From positions 2,358,501 to 2,422,500 of the forward strand of contig CM065297.1 of the NCBI GenBank assembly GCA_032871835.1: 64,000 nt of DNA, written 5' to 3'. This DNA is from Dipteronia dyeriana (lineage: Eukaryota; Streptophyta; Magnoliopsida; Sapindales; Sapindaceae). The position numbers and the translations under genes are program-made. The notes beneath the pieces are model-generated. The model saw nothing but the letters and a program-made list of their open reading frames with translations, was not told the origin of the DNA and ran no database searches. Of this stretch, positions 1 through 11,903 are shown piece by piece; position 1 is the first letter of the stretch; each line of letters begins with the position of its first letter.

Positions 1-266
1 AGAACAAGCAAGAGAAATTAAATTAACAAAATAAATTCCCTTTTTTTGGATCAAATATCTCTCCCCATGTTATCCTCAACAGAGTGATCGATGATCGTCA
101 TAATTAAACTAAAAAGAAAAAAGAAATGATTGAAAGAAATTTAAAAAGAGAAGATTAAAAAAAAAAGAAAACAACTAAAATTAATAACAACCGTAGTACT
201 TAGTAACAGTAGTAATACTCTCTATCTCTAAATCACCTTATTAATTAATCTCAAAACGACGGCGTT
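1..266. other. 3' flank of the ZF-HD gene
   Basis: AT-rich sequence just downstream of the stop codon of the minus-strand homeodomain gene; it should contain its 3' UTR. No other coding signal was seen. Confidence 0.5.
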
Positions 267-1376
267 TTAAGATGAAGACGACGACCCACCACCTCCACCA
301 TTCGCCGCCGTCGCAACAACAAGACTGGCACTCTGGAAATGATGATTCAAGTTCTGGCCACCACCACCACCACCACCACCATTGCTGTTGCCATTCTCTT
401 CTTCTTCATGACCACCACCACTACCAGTCTCGTTGTCGTCGTCGTCAGCGTCGTTGATGCCATTGTTTTTGCTTCCGTTGATTTGAAGATCGATCGACCT
501 AGTGGAGGTCCCATTGGAGTCTCGTTGTTGTTTAGCGAAAGTGTTTTTGTTGTTGTGCATCCAAACTTTCAAAACAGTCCTGTCGACGCCGACTTGGTTG
601 CAGAATTCATGTACAATCTCATCGTCTCTCTTCTGCATCTTCCAACCAACTCTCTCGGCGAATTCGAACATTTTCTCCTTCTGGGCTTGACTGAACTTGG
701 TCCGAAACCGTTTCCTCGAGTTCGACCCGACAATCCCCAACCTGGACCCGACCATATTCGTGTTGTTGACGATGCTATCAGGAGGAGGGTTTTGAAGGTT
801 TCCGGAGAGAGCGAGAAGCATGTGGGGTGCCGAAGGGTAGTAGGAAGAGGAGATCGGCGGAGGCGAGGAGGAGTTCGGGCTACGGAGAGGTAACGGATGC
901 TGGGTCGGAGGCGGAGGCGGGTGGTGGCGGTGGTGTGGTTGGTACTCGATTGTGGCCGTAGCGTTGGCGGCGTTGGCGCTGTTTGTTGCAGTTGCTGCTG
1001 TGAGATTGGCGTTGTTGTCCTCTGGCTCACGGCGGTGGAAGTTGCGGTGGCAGCCACAAGCGGCGCATTTTAAGGATGTGGGGTCGGCGGAAATAGCGTT
1101 GGGAGACGGCATGAACTCGCCACAGCCGTCGAGCGCGTGACCACCCATGGTGGCTGCATGGTTCTTAAGACATTCTTTGTAAGTAATAACAATAGGGTGG
1201 TGGTGGTGGTGATGGCCATGGCGGTGGCGCTTCAAAACACCGTTTGTGAAACTTATAGGCTTGGCTGTGGCGGTGGTGGTGGGTTGGATCCGAGGAGGAG
1301 CAGTTTCAGTGCTTTCAGCTTCTGGAGATTTGGTGGTTGTTTGAGTGTTTGTTTGTGTAGTCGGAGTCAAGTCCAT
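267..1376 (-). CDS. ZHD: Zinc-finger homeodomain (ZF-HD/ZHD) transcription factor
   Basis: A single-exon ORF of 369 codons encodes a plant-specific ZF-HD protein, a nuclear DNA-binding factor that works as homo- or heterodimers. The zinc-finger dimerization domain spans about residues 66-117: it opens with YKECLKNHAA, continues GGHALDGCGEFMPSP, and ends CAACGCHRNFHRRE, with the expected Cys/His ligands. The homeodomain spans about residues 221-280 (RKRFRTKFSQAQKEKM ... VLKVWMHNNKNTF), and the recognition helix keeps the ZF-HD-type VWMHNNK. Low-complexity runs are a His run at 55-60, Pro run at 153-157, Asp-rich 310-314, Gly run at 333-340 and Ser run at the C terminus. The ATG is supported by an in-frame TGA a few codons upstream; most ZF-HD genes of this family lack introns. 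Short N-terminal MDL and domain spacing suggest the ZHD3/ZHD4 (AtHB21/22-like) group, but that subgroup call is inference. ORFs antisense to it are shadows. Confidence 0.96.
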   Translation of the reverse strand: MDLTPTTQTNTQTTTKSPEAESTETAPPRIQPTTTATAKPISFTNGVLKRHRHGHHHHHHPIVITYKECLKNHAATMGGHALDGCGEFMPSPNAISADPTSLKCAACGCHRNFHRREPEDNNANLTAATATNSANAANATATIEYQPHHRHHPPPPPTQHPLPLRSPNSSSPPPISSSYYPSAPHMLLALSGNLQNPPPDSIVNNTNMVGSRLGIVGSNSRKRFRTKFSQAQKEKMFEFAERVGWKMQKRDDEIVHEFCNQVGVDRTVLKVWMHNNKNTFAKQQRDSNGTSTRSIDLQINGSKNNGINDADDDDNETGSGGGHEEEENGNSNGGGGGGGGQNLNHHFQSASLVVATAANGGGGGSSSSS

Positions 1377-1760
1377 GGCAGCTCCTCAAACATTTAAAAA
1401 AAAATGAAAATTATAAGAGAAATTTTATGTTCTTATGGTTTTTATGTTCTTGTAAGAAATCATTTGTGGGTTAAATCAAATGAATTTTTAGAAGAGAAAT
1501 GGAGATGGAGGATGTCGAAGATGTGCAGTGATGACTACTGTTGATAATAAAAAATCTGGGTTTTGTGGTTGTCCCTTCTTAACCACTTGTTTTTTTAACT
1601 ATGGTTCTAATCCATGGTTAACTTCCTCACCTTATTTGACCCCACTTTTGGGTTAACACTCTTATATACTCTAATTATTATACCCTTGCTCTCCTTTTCT
1701 TTTCTTTTTTTCTTTTCACGGCAGTATTTATCCAGTAGATCTACACCACTGGAATTAATA

Positions 1761-1795
1761 TAAACCGAAAATCTAATTAATATAAATGTTAATGG
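1761..1795 (+). repeat. 35-bp direct repeat, copy 1
   Basis: This segment recurs at 1933-1967 with about two mismatches. Both copies begin TAAACC and end GTTAATGG, and lie upstream of the ZF-HD gene. Confidence 0.85.
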
Positions 1796-1932
1796 TCCAA
1801 ACCCTATTATCTTTTTAGACAATTTTATCCCTCCATATCCATATATCATATTTTTAGAAAGGATTAATGGTGACACCTTAGAAGGGTGAATAAAAACCAC
1901 TTGAATTAAGGACAATGTAAAAACAAATAATT

Positions 1933-1967
1933 TAAACCAAAAATCTAATTAATATAAGTGTTAATGG
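1933..1967 (+). repeat. 35-bp direct repeat, copy 2
   Basis: Second copy of the repeat at 1761-1795, 172 bp away in the same orientation. Confidence 0.85.
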
Positions 1968-2745
1968 CATAGCAACGAGACAGCTTCAACTTGGTGACGA
2001 CACCTATATGTTTTCCAACTAATTGCCCTAGTCAGAACTCAGAAGTCAGAACCCACATTTATGATATTGTAAACACCGAGTTGACTCACTAGAAGCCTAC
2101 ACTTGTGAAATTTGACTGTAACCTGTTTAATATCATATCATACTCTCATAAAAGCCCCAAGTAGATTTTGCCTTATCTTATTAAAAGGACCAAATTACCC
2201 TCAACAAGCAATGTACCATTCGGATAGTTACGAAAACAAGGGCAGTCGGGAAGTGGTAAAAGCGTAATTCCAAATTCAATCGACCGAATCCAGGGTGTTA
2301 TTATTATTATTTTCACCAAAAGAAAATTAAAGGCATCTTTGTCGACTTGAGAGAATTTTCGGGGATTGAACGGAGCGACACCGTTTTTGTCCGCGCCCCT
2401 GAACCTGACAAACGCACGTTTTGGTGGACAGAAGAACAGAAAATAATGACAATAAGACTGATCATTAGTCATCACACTAATTATCGAGTCCCTTTTTGTT
2501 CACCCGGTTGAGAGTCGGCGAGCATTATCCCGTTTCCGTATGAATGATATTTATTTCGAAGAAGATAAATTTGTCATACTTTTTTAAAAATTTATCCATT
2601 TCTGATTATCATTAACAAGCAAAACACACCTTCTTATTACATGCCACATGTAAATCGAAAAACCCACGTGGCATGTCTAGAGGACTACACTACACTTTTT
2701 TTCATTTTTTTAAGCTCTCACGTGCTACTGCATTTTTTAGTTTTA

Positions 2746-4061
2746 GGATATTATATTTTTAGTCCCTTTAGTTTATGTTTATCTTAAATTAGTCCATTAG
2801 TTTTTAAAATTACTTAATTCAGTCATTCCATTAGAAAATCAATCACAATAGACAGACTGTCAATGTCAGACACTGTAATGACCGAAATACCCTTACAATT
2901 AGTGATGAGTTTAAAAATACAATTATACCGTTATTAATATCTGTGATGGAAAAGTATGAAACCACAATTTTACCATTTTACCGCTAATTTCTAAAATCTA
3001 AAAAAATGAAACATTCAAAACAAAAGCAAACACAAATTAAAATTAAAAAAAAAAATAGGAAACTGATTAAAAAATATTATTATTATTATTAAATTAATTA
3101 AATTTTAAAAAAGGACGGTAGAGATCCACTAAATCTTTTTTTTAATATAAAAATAGGTCGGAATTTAAAAAAAGAAACCATCATAGATCATCATCATCAT
3201 CATCCATCACCAACATCATCATTCATCACCATCATCGATCATCACCATCATCCATCTCCAATCACCAAACCTTAACCCTCAAACCCAAATCCATCTCCAA
3301 CCATCCAAACCCAAATCCAAACAAAACCAAGTGCAAATCAAACTAAACTAAAATCAAACCAAAATCTCAAACAAACAAAAAAAAATTAAACCCAGGAAAC
3401 AAAAATAAACCTAGAAAAAAAAATTAAAACCCATAAAATCAATCCAACCTAGAATCGAACCCAAATCTGGGTTCGAACCAACACACCAACCCAACCCCAC
3501 ACCCAATTGACCACCACCCAATCCACCCCCACCCAGTCGAACCCAGAAAACTCTCGCACCCAAACCCAATCGATGGCAATGAAGAAGAAGAAAATAGAGA
3601 AATCGATCGGTCAACTTCATGCTAGTGGTTGTTAGAAGGCGGTGGCTAGGGATTTGATGATGAAGATAAAGAGATGTTAAGATGAGAGAGAAGATAGATT
3701 GTGAGAGAAAGAGGAGAGAATTTGTTTATTGAGATGGAGATGAGAGAGAGAAGACAGCCGTAAAAGAGAGAGATTTTATTTTGTTCTGTTTTTCATTTTT
3801 CATTTTCCATTTTTCATTTTTAATATTGATTTATTATTGATTTTGTTAGTTTAAATTACTATTATGCCCTTGTTCCAAGCATTAATCGAATTCTCTATAA
3901 TGCCCCTTTGACCTAACGAAAGTCAATAAAAAACAAACGGAATCGGATGGAAATGACTTGATTATTCATTGTCGGAGAACTAGTGGACTGAATCAAATAA
4001 TTTCAAGAACTAGTGGACTAAACCCAGATAATCGTAAATTGGAGGGACTAAAATAATAACC
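2746..4061. mobile_element. Non-autonomous MULE-like element with long inverted repeats
   Basis: The left end (GG then TATTATATTTTTAGTCCC) and the reverse complement of the right end (GGTTATTATTTTAGTCCC) match, and similarity continues about 90 bp inwards through repeated 'agtccattagt/agtccactagt' blocks. A candidate 8-9 bp target duplication is TTAGTTTT at left versus TTAATTTT at right (one mismatch), so exact ends are uncertain by a base. The interior is low complexity: a CATCATCAC-rich stretch at about 3181-3260, a CCAACCCAAACC-rich stretch to about 3580, then GAGAGA-rich sequence. No transposase ORF exists. The element at 59756-61466 has related ends and a similar interior. Confidence 0.75.
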
Positions 4062-6137
4062 ATTAATTTTGACAATATAATTTTTGACAAATTTTTTTAA
4101 CAATATTGAAATTAATTACATAAAAAAAAACCCTTACATGGTTTCAAATCTCTTGGATATTGAAAAGTAAATATTTTTTAAAATAGAAAAACAGATTAGA
4201 AGAAAAAGAGAAATGATAGTGTAGCTCCAATAGTAGAGTATTAGAATGATTTAGGATGAGGAGAAGAGAAGAGTTGGTTGAACTTGAGTTTTTGAGGAGG
4301 AGAAAATCGGTGGAACAGTTTTTTTAACGTAATAGTGACACGGTCTAATAGATTTGTAGCCTTTTTGAGTTTTAAAATATATTATGATGTTTTTAATCTA
4401 AATACTATATATCTATTAGAAGATCTCACCACCACATGTTAATATTTTCTCTGGCACTGACTTTGGTGGGTATTTGTTTGGAAGGATATTTGATTATTGA
4501 TTAACGATAAACGAGCTAGTTAGATTTGTTTGATTAAATCAATGAAGAGGGATTTGATGACGTAAGCAAACCAATCATGGTGCAGCTAAGGTTTTAATCA
4601 TCGAATAGTATGTAAACCTAACCGTTGCATTGAAACTCTCATCTTCAGCAGAATTTATTACTATCTTGGAAGCTGATGTAACATTGTACACTTACATTTT
4701 TATTTATTTTATAAACAAACAGTGACACGTTAAATTTGTAATAAAATATCTAAAATTCGCAAAGAAAGACAATAAATATTTTTACCTTATATTATTTAAG
4801 ATAATAAATATTTTCTTTTATAATTTATTTATAGTTATTAAAATGTAACTTTATAACACAGATCAATACTACCTTTAACATTATTCATACATAAAGTTGT
4901 ATATTATGATAAGTGTGATCTCGAAACTTGGACCATAGCAAATTAATTTTATAGATTGATAATCAATGGCGGATCCTTAATTAACCCACGAAACGTTAGT
5001 GAAATGGTTAGATATGTTGTTTATTTGGACAAGGTACGGGGTTTCTAAAAAGGGCCTCCATTTCTAATTTGGGATTGCTAAAAGGGTTAGGGGCGTTTCT
5101 GAATTATATAAAAAATAATAATAATTATAAATCATGAATAGGGTCCATAGCTAGGCTTAAAAAGTTGTGATTGTATTTTGTTGGGTCCCAAGTCCCAACT
5201 AAGGAGCAAGTTGAGACTTGAGAGACGTGTGCCCCCTTGCTGCTACACTGCATTATAAGGTGCTGATATAAGGACTTGCCACCATACACCTAAAAGCTAG
5301 CCTTGAATCTTTATACTACTTACAAGGGACACAAGTCACATTGTGTGACAATTACCTCTACCACTTCATTTTTTAATTCTTTAATATATATTGATTTAAG
5401 AAATCGAATAAATTTTGAATATCTGTATTTAATCAGAACTATAGGGAAGCTTAATGATTGTAATTAACCATAGTTAATATTTTCTTTGGGTGTTTCGTAC
5501 TTCCATTGGGTCAAAAGTGATTTTAAATTACGGGACAAGATTGACTTAATAATGTTTGTTTCACAGGTTATAGCCACACCATTTTGAGGGCACGGTTTCG
5601 AGTAGAAATGGACATGGGGCCCCCACCTCATTTCTCAACTCTCCCCCCACCACTAACCTCAACCCCAATCCTAATTCTTAAACCCTATTTTTTTTTTATT
5701 CTTTTCATCTTTATTTCCAAATTTTCAACTACTAATTTGAAAATTGAAATTCAAAATTAGGAATCCGAACATTCAAATATCTAATTTGATTCTTTTAAAA
5801 TATTCAATCCAAAGGTACTCGAAATATTTGTTCTCAAATATATATATATATATAATTGGTTAAAGAAATCCATAATAAATGCAATTACATCGAATAAAGT
5901 ATTATACAATAAAAGTCAAAACAAATCAAATACTTATGTATTATGTATTAACTAATAACTACTCACTCATGTCAATATTATAATATATTAAGTTTTTCTA
6001 GTTATTAAAACTTTAGATATAAATAAAAATAATTATATATATTAGGAGAAATAGACGAATGGGTTTGGGTGAGGTCCTCCCACCACCTTCCCATTTATAA
6101 AATGGGCGACAAATTTACACCCAAAACCCCATGGGGG
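4062..6137. other. AT-rich intergenic spacer
   Basis: No ORF with recognisable domains, no RNA gene. A short TA run lies at about 5838-5855. Nothing else supportable. Confidence 0.6.
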
Positions 6138-6508
6138 TAGCGGTGACCACAGTTCGGTTCTGTTTTGGTTTCGATTTCGATTGGAAACTGGCGGTTTCAG
6201 TTTGGTTGAGGGGAGGAACCGTAACTGAAACCGTCCAAACCGGTTTGAACCGATTTTGAAACCGCCGGATAGGCGGTTTCAGTTTCAGTTAAATCGACGG
6301 TTTAACAGTCGGTTTTGATAGGTTTTTTTTTAAATATAAACTGGTGGTTAAACCGTCGGTTTTGGTCAGTTTTGGAAAGAGCCAAAATGTAACCGAACCG
6401 GTTCAAACCGATTTCCAACCGATTTTTAAACCACCAATTCCGGTTTCGGTTTGTGAATTTCGGTTTCGATTTTTAACCGTCGGTTTAACCAAACCGTGGC
6501 CACTCCTA
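6138..6508. mobile_element. hAT-like non-autonomous element rich in GGTTT/AACCG
   Basis: Ends are TAGCGGTGACCAC at left and GTGGCCACTCCTA at right, an imperfect inverted repeat with TAG...CTA termini. It is flanked by ATGGGGG on both sides (6131-6137 and 6509-6515), close to the 8-bp duplication typical of hAT elements. The interior is a degenerate array of GGTTTCGGTTT-like and AACCGAACC-like words on both strands. There is no transposase; the apparent ORF at 6344-6526 is a by-product of the repeat. Confidence 0.75.
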
Positions 6509-7682
6509 ATGGGGGGTCGTGGGTGATGGGGCCCCATGGGGAAACATCCTTCCCTAGTTTTGAGTTGTGCAATTCTCCCCAAACCCTTAATTATATAACA
6601 TTGTTAAAATAAATTGTGATTTTAAATAGTGTGGTATCCATTTGAAGTGTTTAGTCTAACATAAACCAAACATTTAATATTTTAGATCAAAGGAGTACTT
6701 ATTACAAGCATTTGACTAACACCACCCAATATGACAATTTGCTAGTAAATATCGATCATCCAGTGGAGTAATGTTTCCGGTTAGAGTTGTCATACCCGTA
6801 AATGGTATATATATATAAACATTTGATTGATATTAATAAAAGAGTCAAGTTAATTTTATGACTTCAATATTTCAACCATTGGATTAAAGAATACATAAAC
6901 ATATTAGTGGTTGAGATGTAAAAAATTAAAAATTAAGTTAGAAATTTAAGTTGATTTAACCTAAACCTTAATAAAAATATTAACATGTATTCTTAGGGAA
7001 CAATCTAAAGATTGAAAAAATTAAATAAAGAGAGTTTCTCCTTACAAACCATAAATTATCTATATACATTCCAATTTATTTATTTTTATTAATAACAATT
7101 TTAACCTGAATTAAAATACTAAACAAGATAAAAAATTCCAAAGAACTCCAAACTAATTAAATTATTAAAAAAAATCTCTCTCCGAAATTATTAAATTAAA
7201 TATCACTTATTAAAATCTCTCCTAGAAATCTGTTATTACCATATTAACACTTTCTCCTAATTACTCTCTCTCTCTCACCATTTTTTTTTAATAAAAAAAA
7301 TCACATATCCATATTTTCTCTATCAATCTATGCTTAATAGTTTAAAGGAAAAAAAAAACTTATGAAAAGAACTTATGATATTTTGATTTTTTACTAAAGT
7401 ATTATATATATATATAATAAAAGGTCAATACAAATACCTTGATTTTTTTGTTTTTTGTTTTTTGTTTTTAAAAGATATATGACAACTTGATTTGTTGCAA
7501 TTAGATTCGATTAAATTCAGATTTTCTAAGAATAATAAAAGAATTAAAGTTCTCTAGGCAATTATATACTTACAAAGGTAACAAAAAACAGTTTAATACT
7601 TCAATAATTTTTTTTTTTGAAAAACACGGTACTTGTTTTTTGAGTTTTTTTAATATATACATATATATGGTTTCAAAAAATT
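6509..7682. other. AT-rich intergenic spacer
   Basis: Homopolymer and TA-rich DNA without coding signal. It ends in the target duplication AAACT (7683-7687) of the retrotransposon that follows. Confidence 0.6.
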
Positions 7683-7687
7683 AAACT

Positions 7688-8569
7688 TGTTGACGTCAAT
7701 TTATGGATGCGTGAGAAAAGTCAACAAGATTGGATTTTAGCTATGATTTCAAAGAGAAAGAGAAAGAGAAAGAGAAAGAGAAAGTAAATGGACACAAGTT
7801 TTACGTGGTAAAACTCCGATGACCGGAGAAACGTTTACGGGTGGTTGAATGAACAACCGAGCCAAAATCCACTATTGAAAAAGATTTACAACTCTCGATC
7901 TTTCTTTTCTCTCTCTGTATTTTTCTGTCTCTTTGTAACGAGATTATGAGTATATTAATATGTGCATAAAACCTTAATCCTTTTTGTACAAGTAATAAAA
8001 TATCTTTGTATTTAATTATGATTGGTTACTTGTTTGAATTAGTTTATCTTCTTTCCTATTTCGGATACCTGTATAAATATCATACTCTAGTGATATAGTC
8101 CGGTTAGGACTTATTTCCTTATAAATGTGTAGTCTTTTTTAAAGAAATAAAATTGTTGCCTAATGTGGAACCCTTTCTGTTTGGTATTCTATTCTTCTTA
8201 AAATTCTTCTTTGATATGGATATCTTTACATATTTTAACGTCTCTTGACTTGTGTGCGAGTTATGCGCTGGGCTTTTTTATTCAGGTTTCTTCATGTTTG
8301 TCCCGAATAAAGCATGATGTTAGCTGGTCCCAAATGACTTCATCTGATCCCGAGTAAAACATGTCATTAGCTAACCCCGAATGACGTCATATGATCCCGA
8401 ATAGTAAATGATGTCAGCTGACCCCGGGTAGATTTTGTTCAATATTTGTTTACTCGGGTTCCCCTTTGGAAATTCTTACGAGATATTTCTGAATGCCTAT
8501 TTGGATGTCCACCTGGCAATTTCATCTTTTGTCAATGACGTGTACGTCTGATAAAATTTACATATAACA
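7688..8569 (-). repeat. 3' LTR of the Tat-like element (882 bp)
   Basis: Direct repeat of 18731-19602, TG...CA ended. It is about 10 bp longer, mainly through extra AAAGAG units near 7751-7786. Confidence 0.97.
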
Positions 8570-8582
8570 ATACCCCCTTAAA
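8570..8582 (-). other. Polypurine tract
   Basis: Read on the minus strand this is a TTTTAAGGGGGTAT run directly 5' of the 3' LTR, the expected site for plus-strand priming. Confidence 0.85.
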
Positions 8583-9074
8583 ATATTTTTACAAAACAAG
8601 GTTTCGTTCCGGGCAAAAATATTTTAATCAACCCTTCAATTTTTACATCTCTTTAATGCTAGGGTAAATGTCTTGTCATAATGGCGTGTCTTAATGGTGA
8701 CCATGTAAATTCGATTTGCCTCCTCAAGCGAGATCTCAATGATTGCCATGTTTTGGAGTTCTGACGGCCTTGGCCAATTCTTCTTTTAACACGTATCCTC
8801 TACCACTTCATTTTTCGATACCATTTATGAGAAATGACCTACGCGTCTCCTAGTGCGCCGCCTACGTCATCAAATTTGTCTTTGATTTTTCCCACCTTGA
8901 GGTCCTAGGGTTTCGTGCTATTACCCCTTTAAATTCTCCAATGAAAGGAGTTACGTTGGTTCATTTCTTAGATACTCAAACCAAAAATTTTCCAGCCCAG
9001 ATTTCTTTAGGTAAAAAATCCCTATTCTCCGTTGAATATTTTGCATCAGGCTTCTTCATTCAAGGTTAGTTTTA
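8583..9074 (+). other. Leader of the antisense ORF inside the retrotransposon
   Basis: Non-coding stretch between the polypurine tract and the first ATG of the plus-strand ORF. It may carry its promoter and 5' UTR, but no clear TATA box was identified. Confidence 0.4.
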
Positions 9075-10221
9075 ATGAATCCGACTTCCCATCGTCGACT
9101 ATGTACTATAGCTCTCGAAGCGCTTGATCGTGGAGATTTTCAAATGGTTTTTTACACTCGTAGATTATTGGGGGAGATTTCCTCTGACGAACCTCTTTTT
9201 TTAGAATTCGACGTTTCTGGGCTTTACCCTGACGTCCGTTTTAGTTCTGAATCTAGTTCTGAATCATCTAATTCTGAATCTGTCGTTTCTGATCACAGGG
9301 TACCTCTCCAATCGAAGATGAGAAAACATCAAAGTAAAAGTGAAGTTCATAAGCACAACTCGGGCAACGTCCGGACCAGGGAGCAGATAATTAATGAGAA
9401 GGACATCGAAGAGGAGTTCAAAAAATCTCGTTTCTTTTTTTCTGTCGATTGCCCGAGTGGGTATGACGCCAAGCCGAATGTGGTCAGGGAGGATGAGATC
9501 GGGAAATATCGTGCTCGATTCGACTTGGATGATTCAGTTATTATGATTCCTCCTGATGATAGAGCCACGTGGAACCCTCCCCCGAGCATGGTGGCAATTT
9601 ATGGGTCCATGTATTGTTGCGGCGTTACTCTTTCTCTTCAGTCGTTTATTGTCTGGTTTCTGGCTGAAGCAGGGATTGCTCCAGCCCAATTGGCCCCGAA
9701 TAGCTACAAGATCTTGATGTGCATGTAGCACATGTAGAGCCGAATGAATATGTCGCCGCTTTCTCCGAGTGAAATCAGGCACTTTTACACGCTGAGGCAA
9801 TCTGGTCGGACACGGATTTATTTTCACATGTCTAACCCGCTAGATTGCTGGGTCCCCAAGGGGGCAAAAGTGAATCGAAGAGTTGATACCTCTAATGATG
9901 CTAAGAAGAGGGGCTTTGTATGTGGATTCCTTTTGTCCAATAAGTACTAGAAGAACAGTTGGTTTTTCACCGGAGGGAACCTTGGACTGGAAGTTACTCT
10001 TTCGGCTGGGGAGACTCAGACGGTGCTGAAAGTTTCCCGTTTTTTATGTTTCCTAGAGGTATGGAACGAGAAAAAACTTGAATTTAGCGATACTGAGCTG
10101 ACCAGACTTGCTCGGGCAGCAGTTTGCACTCTAGAAAAAATGAGCAGGATTTATCTTTTTAATGAGAAGAATATGATATATCTTGGTTTCTTTAGCCAAA
10201 TCTCAGGCTATCGCAGGCAAT

Positions 10222-10312
10222 GTAAGTGTTCTTCCTATTCCACCCCCCCCCCCCTTTTTTTCCTTTTTCGTGTTGCTTTTTATACTGAAGCTATTCTCTC
10301 CTTTTTTTAAAG
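10222..10312 (+). other. Candidate intron 1 of the antisense ORF
   Basis: Starts GTAAGTG, has a pyrimidine-rich 3' half and ends TTTAAAG. Splicing keeps one open frame into the downstream exon, although the upstream frame is ambiguous because of earlier decay. Confidence 0.55.
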
Positions 10313-11095
10313 TGTATGACTCAGACATCGTCTGCGACATTCAAGCTCGTCAGGTGAAGTCAATCCTCCAAGCGAGCCAAAAAGAAGCTTCTCGTCAGAG
10401 CAAAGAGGGCATTGCCCCACCTGAGTCAGATGAGAACCCTGATGAGGCTGACGAACAGATTCTCAAAAGTGTCCCCGAGGAAGTCATCCGGTCGACCGTA
10501 TGGGAGCTTAGTGGTTCGAGTGGCCATACTCAGGAATTGCCTGAAGACGGAGGGAGGTAGAACGATGGTCTTGGTGAGGGGCCTGGTGAATCGAGCTCCC
10601 GGTTGTGGTCCCTATTGAGCGGAAGAACGCCGGTGATGGAGGTAAAACCTCTAAGGGGTAAGTAAATACAGATCCCGACTTTTTTGAATCCTTCCTGGAT
10701 GATGTTCAGGAAGACCACTCAGCTGATCTCGATTTTCATCACTCTCGAGCTGAGAAAGGGAAGGTGGTCGATTCTCCCGCTCGTCCTCATAAAGTTCTTC
10801 GGGTGGTTTCGTTCATTGACTCTAGTGATGAAGACACCGGGGCCGAGATTCCCCCGAGCATTGATGTTGAAGCGTCGACGGGTGCGGAGACTTCTGACCC
10901 GAACATGGGCTCTTTCCCCCCGATGTTGAAGATCTAAGGGCTGAATCTTTGGGAGGTCCTTCTTATCCTTCTCCCTAGGATATGCTTAGGGTGATGTCAT
11001 CCGATCGGGCTTTCATTGAGGATGATCATTGGAGCCATCTCAGGGACGCTTCTTTGACGAGTCGTCTTCAGAATAAGTTTAACGACACATCTTAT

Positions 11096-11162
11096 GTAAG
11101 TTATTCCAAACTCTTCAATCGTCTTGCTTACTTGCTAGATTTTTAACTTCATTTCCTTGTAG
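11096..11162 (+). other. Candidate intron 2 of the antisense ORF
   Basis: 67 bp, starting GTAAGTTATTCC and ending ATTTCCTTGTAG, directly before the coiled-coil-coding exon. Confidence 0.65.
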
Positions 11163-11903
11163 ATGGTGGTCGGGTTTGTTGAGCTGGTTCATTCGCAGCA
11201 ACATCAAACTGATCGAATAAGGCGTCTTGAAGCTCAGCTGAAAGAGAGTGAGGATAGCCGGGCTCGGGTTGAATCAACTTATCAAAAGGAAGTTGGGTCC
11301 GCCCAAGTGTTTGATGACCACTGTTTGGCGAAGCAAATGGAGGCCGAGGAAAGAGTTTCTTCGGCAGAGGAGAAGGCTATGTCACTTCAAAACTTGTTGT
11401 CTTCTGCCTAGGAATCAATGCTTAAAGCCGAACAGGAAGCGGAGCAGTCCAAGTTGGCGTATGAAATGAAGATTGAAGACTTTGAGCGCCGAGCTTTGAA
11501 AGTCGAATCCCTATCCAAAGAGGCCAGACTGGAACTCGAAGTCCAAGGGGTTGACCATTTTAAAAGATCCCCTGCTTATGATGCCCTTTTCCTTCGGAAA
11601 TTTCAGCGAGGGCTAGTTTCAGCTGGTGAATTTTTTACGGTCAAGAATCAGGCAAATGAAAAAGCCCGAACCAACTGGGAGTTATCGATCAAGAATCATG
11701 TGGATCGGTCCCTAGAATCTCTTCAGACTCAGATGAAGGAGTGGAGAGCTTATTACCGTAGTCGAGGTAAAGAGCCTCATCCCATGCATTTGGAGGTTTC
11801 ATCAGAGCACTCCCTCTTGACCTTTTACGCCAGTCAGGAGTCGAGCGTAGAAGGTTTGGTGCCTGATGTTGGACCAACCCCGAGAGAAGATTACAGCAAA
11901 TAG

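Larger units (their letters stand above)
1377..2745 (-). promoter_or_regulatory. Upstream region of the ZF-HD gene
   Basis: The minus-strand gene is transcribed away from this stretch, so it should contain the 5' UTR and promoter. Visible candidates are ACGTG cores at about 2667 and 2719 (G-box-like) and a pair of 35-bp direct repeats. I cannot place a transcription start. Short ORFs at 1607-1915 and 2173-2475 (minus) show no recognisable domain. Confidence 0.45.
9075..11903 (+). pseudogene. Antisense extra ORF of the Tat element (putative plant gypsy-type transposon protein family), decayed
   Basis: This ORF runs opposite to gag-pol. After an acidic, Ser-rich N-terminal part, residues around 150-217 and the following frame resemble the 'putative gypsy type transposon' domain (Transposase_28/PMD-like: PPPSMVAIYGSMYCCGVTLS, then FLAEAGIAPAQLAPNSYKIL). 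A charged, coiled-coil-rich C-terminal part lies at 11163-11903. Two introns look real: 10222-10312 (GT...AG) and 11096-11162 (GTAAGT...TTGTAG). In-frame TAG stops occur at 9726, 9735, 9948, 10558 and 11409, and the frame also shifts between about 10560 and 10680. Extra antisense ORFs at this place are known for Tat elements; the function is not established. It is not a host gene because it sits inside the LTR-bounded element. Confidence 0.8.

Noticed and set aside
272..893. Plus-strand ORFs across the ZF-HD gene
   Set aside because: They are antisense shadows of low-complexity codons; the minus strand encodes two conserved domains.
9075..9728. Host protein-coding gene
   Set aside because: It lies between the LTRs of a complete retrotransposon with a perfect target duplication and continues in frame past stops into a transposon-type domain.
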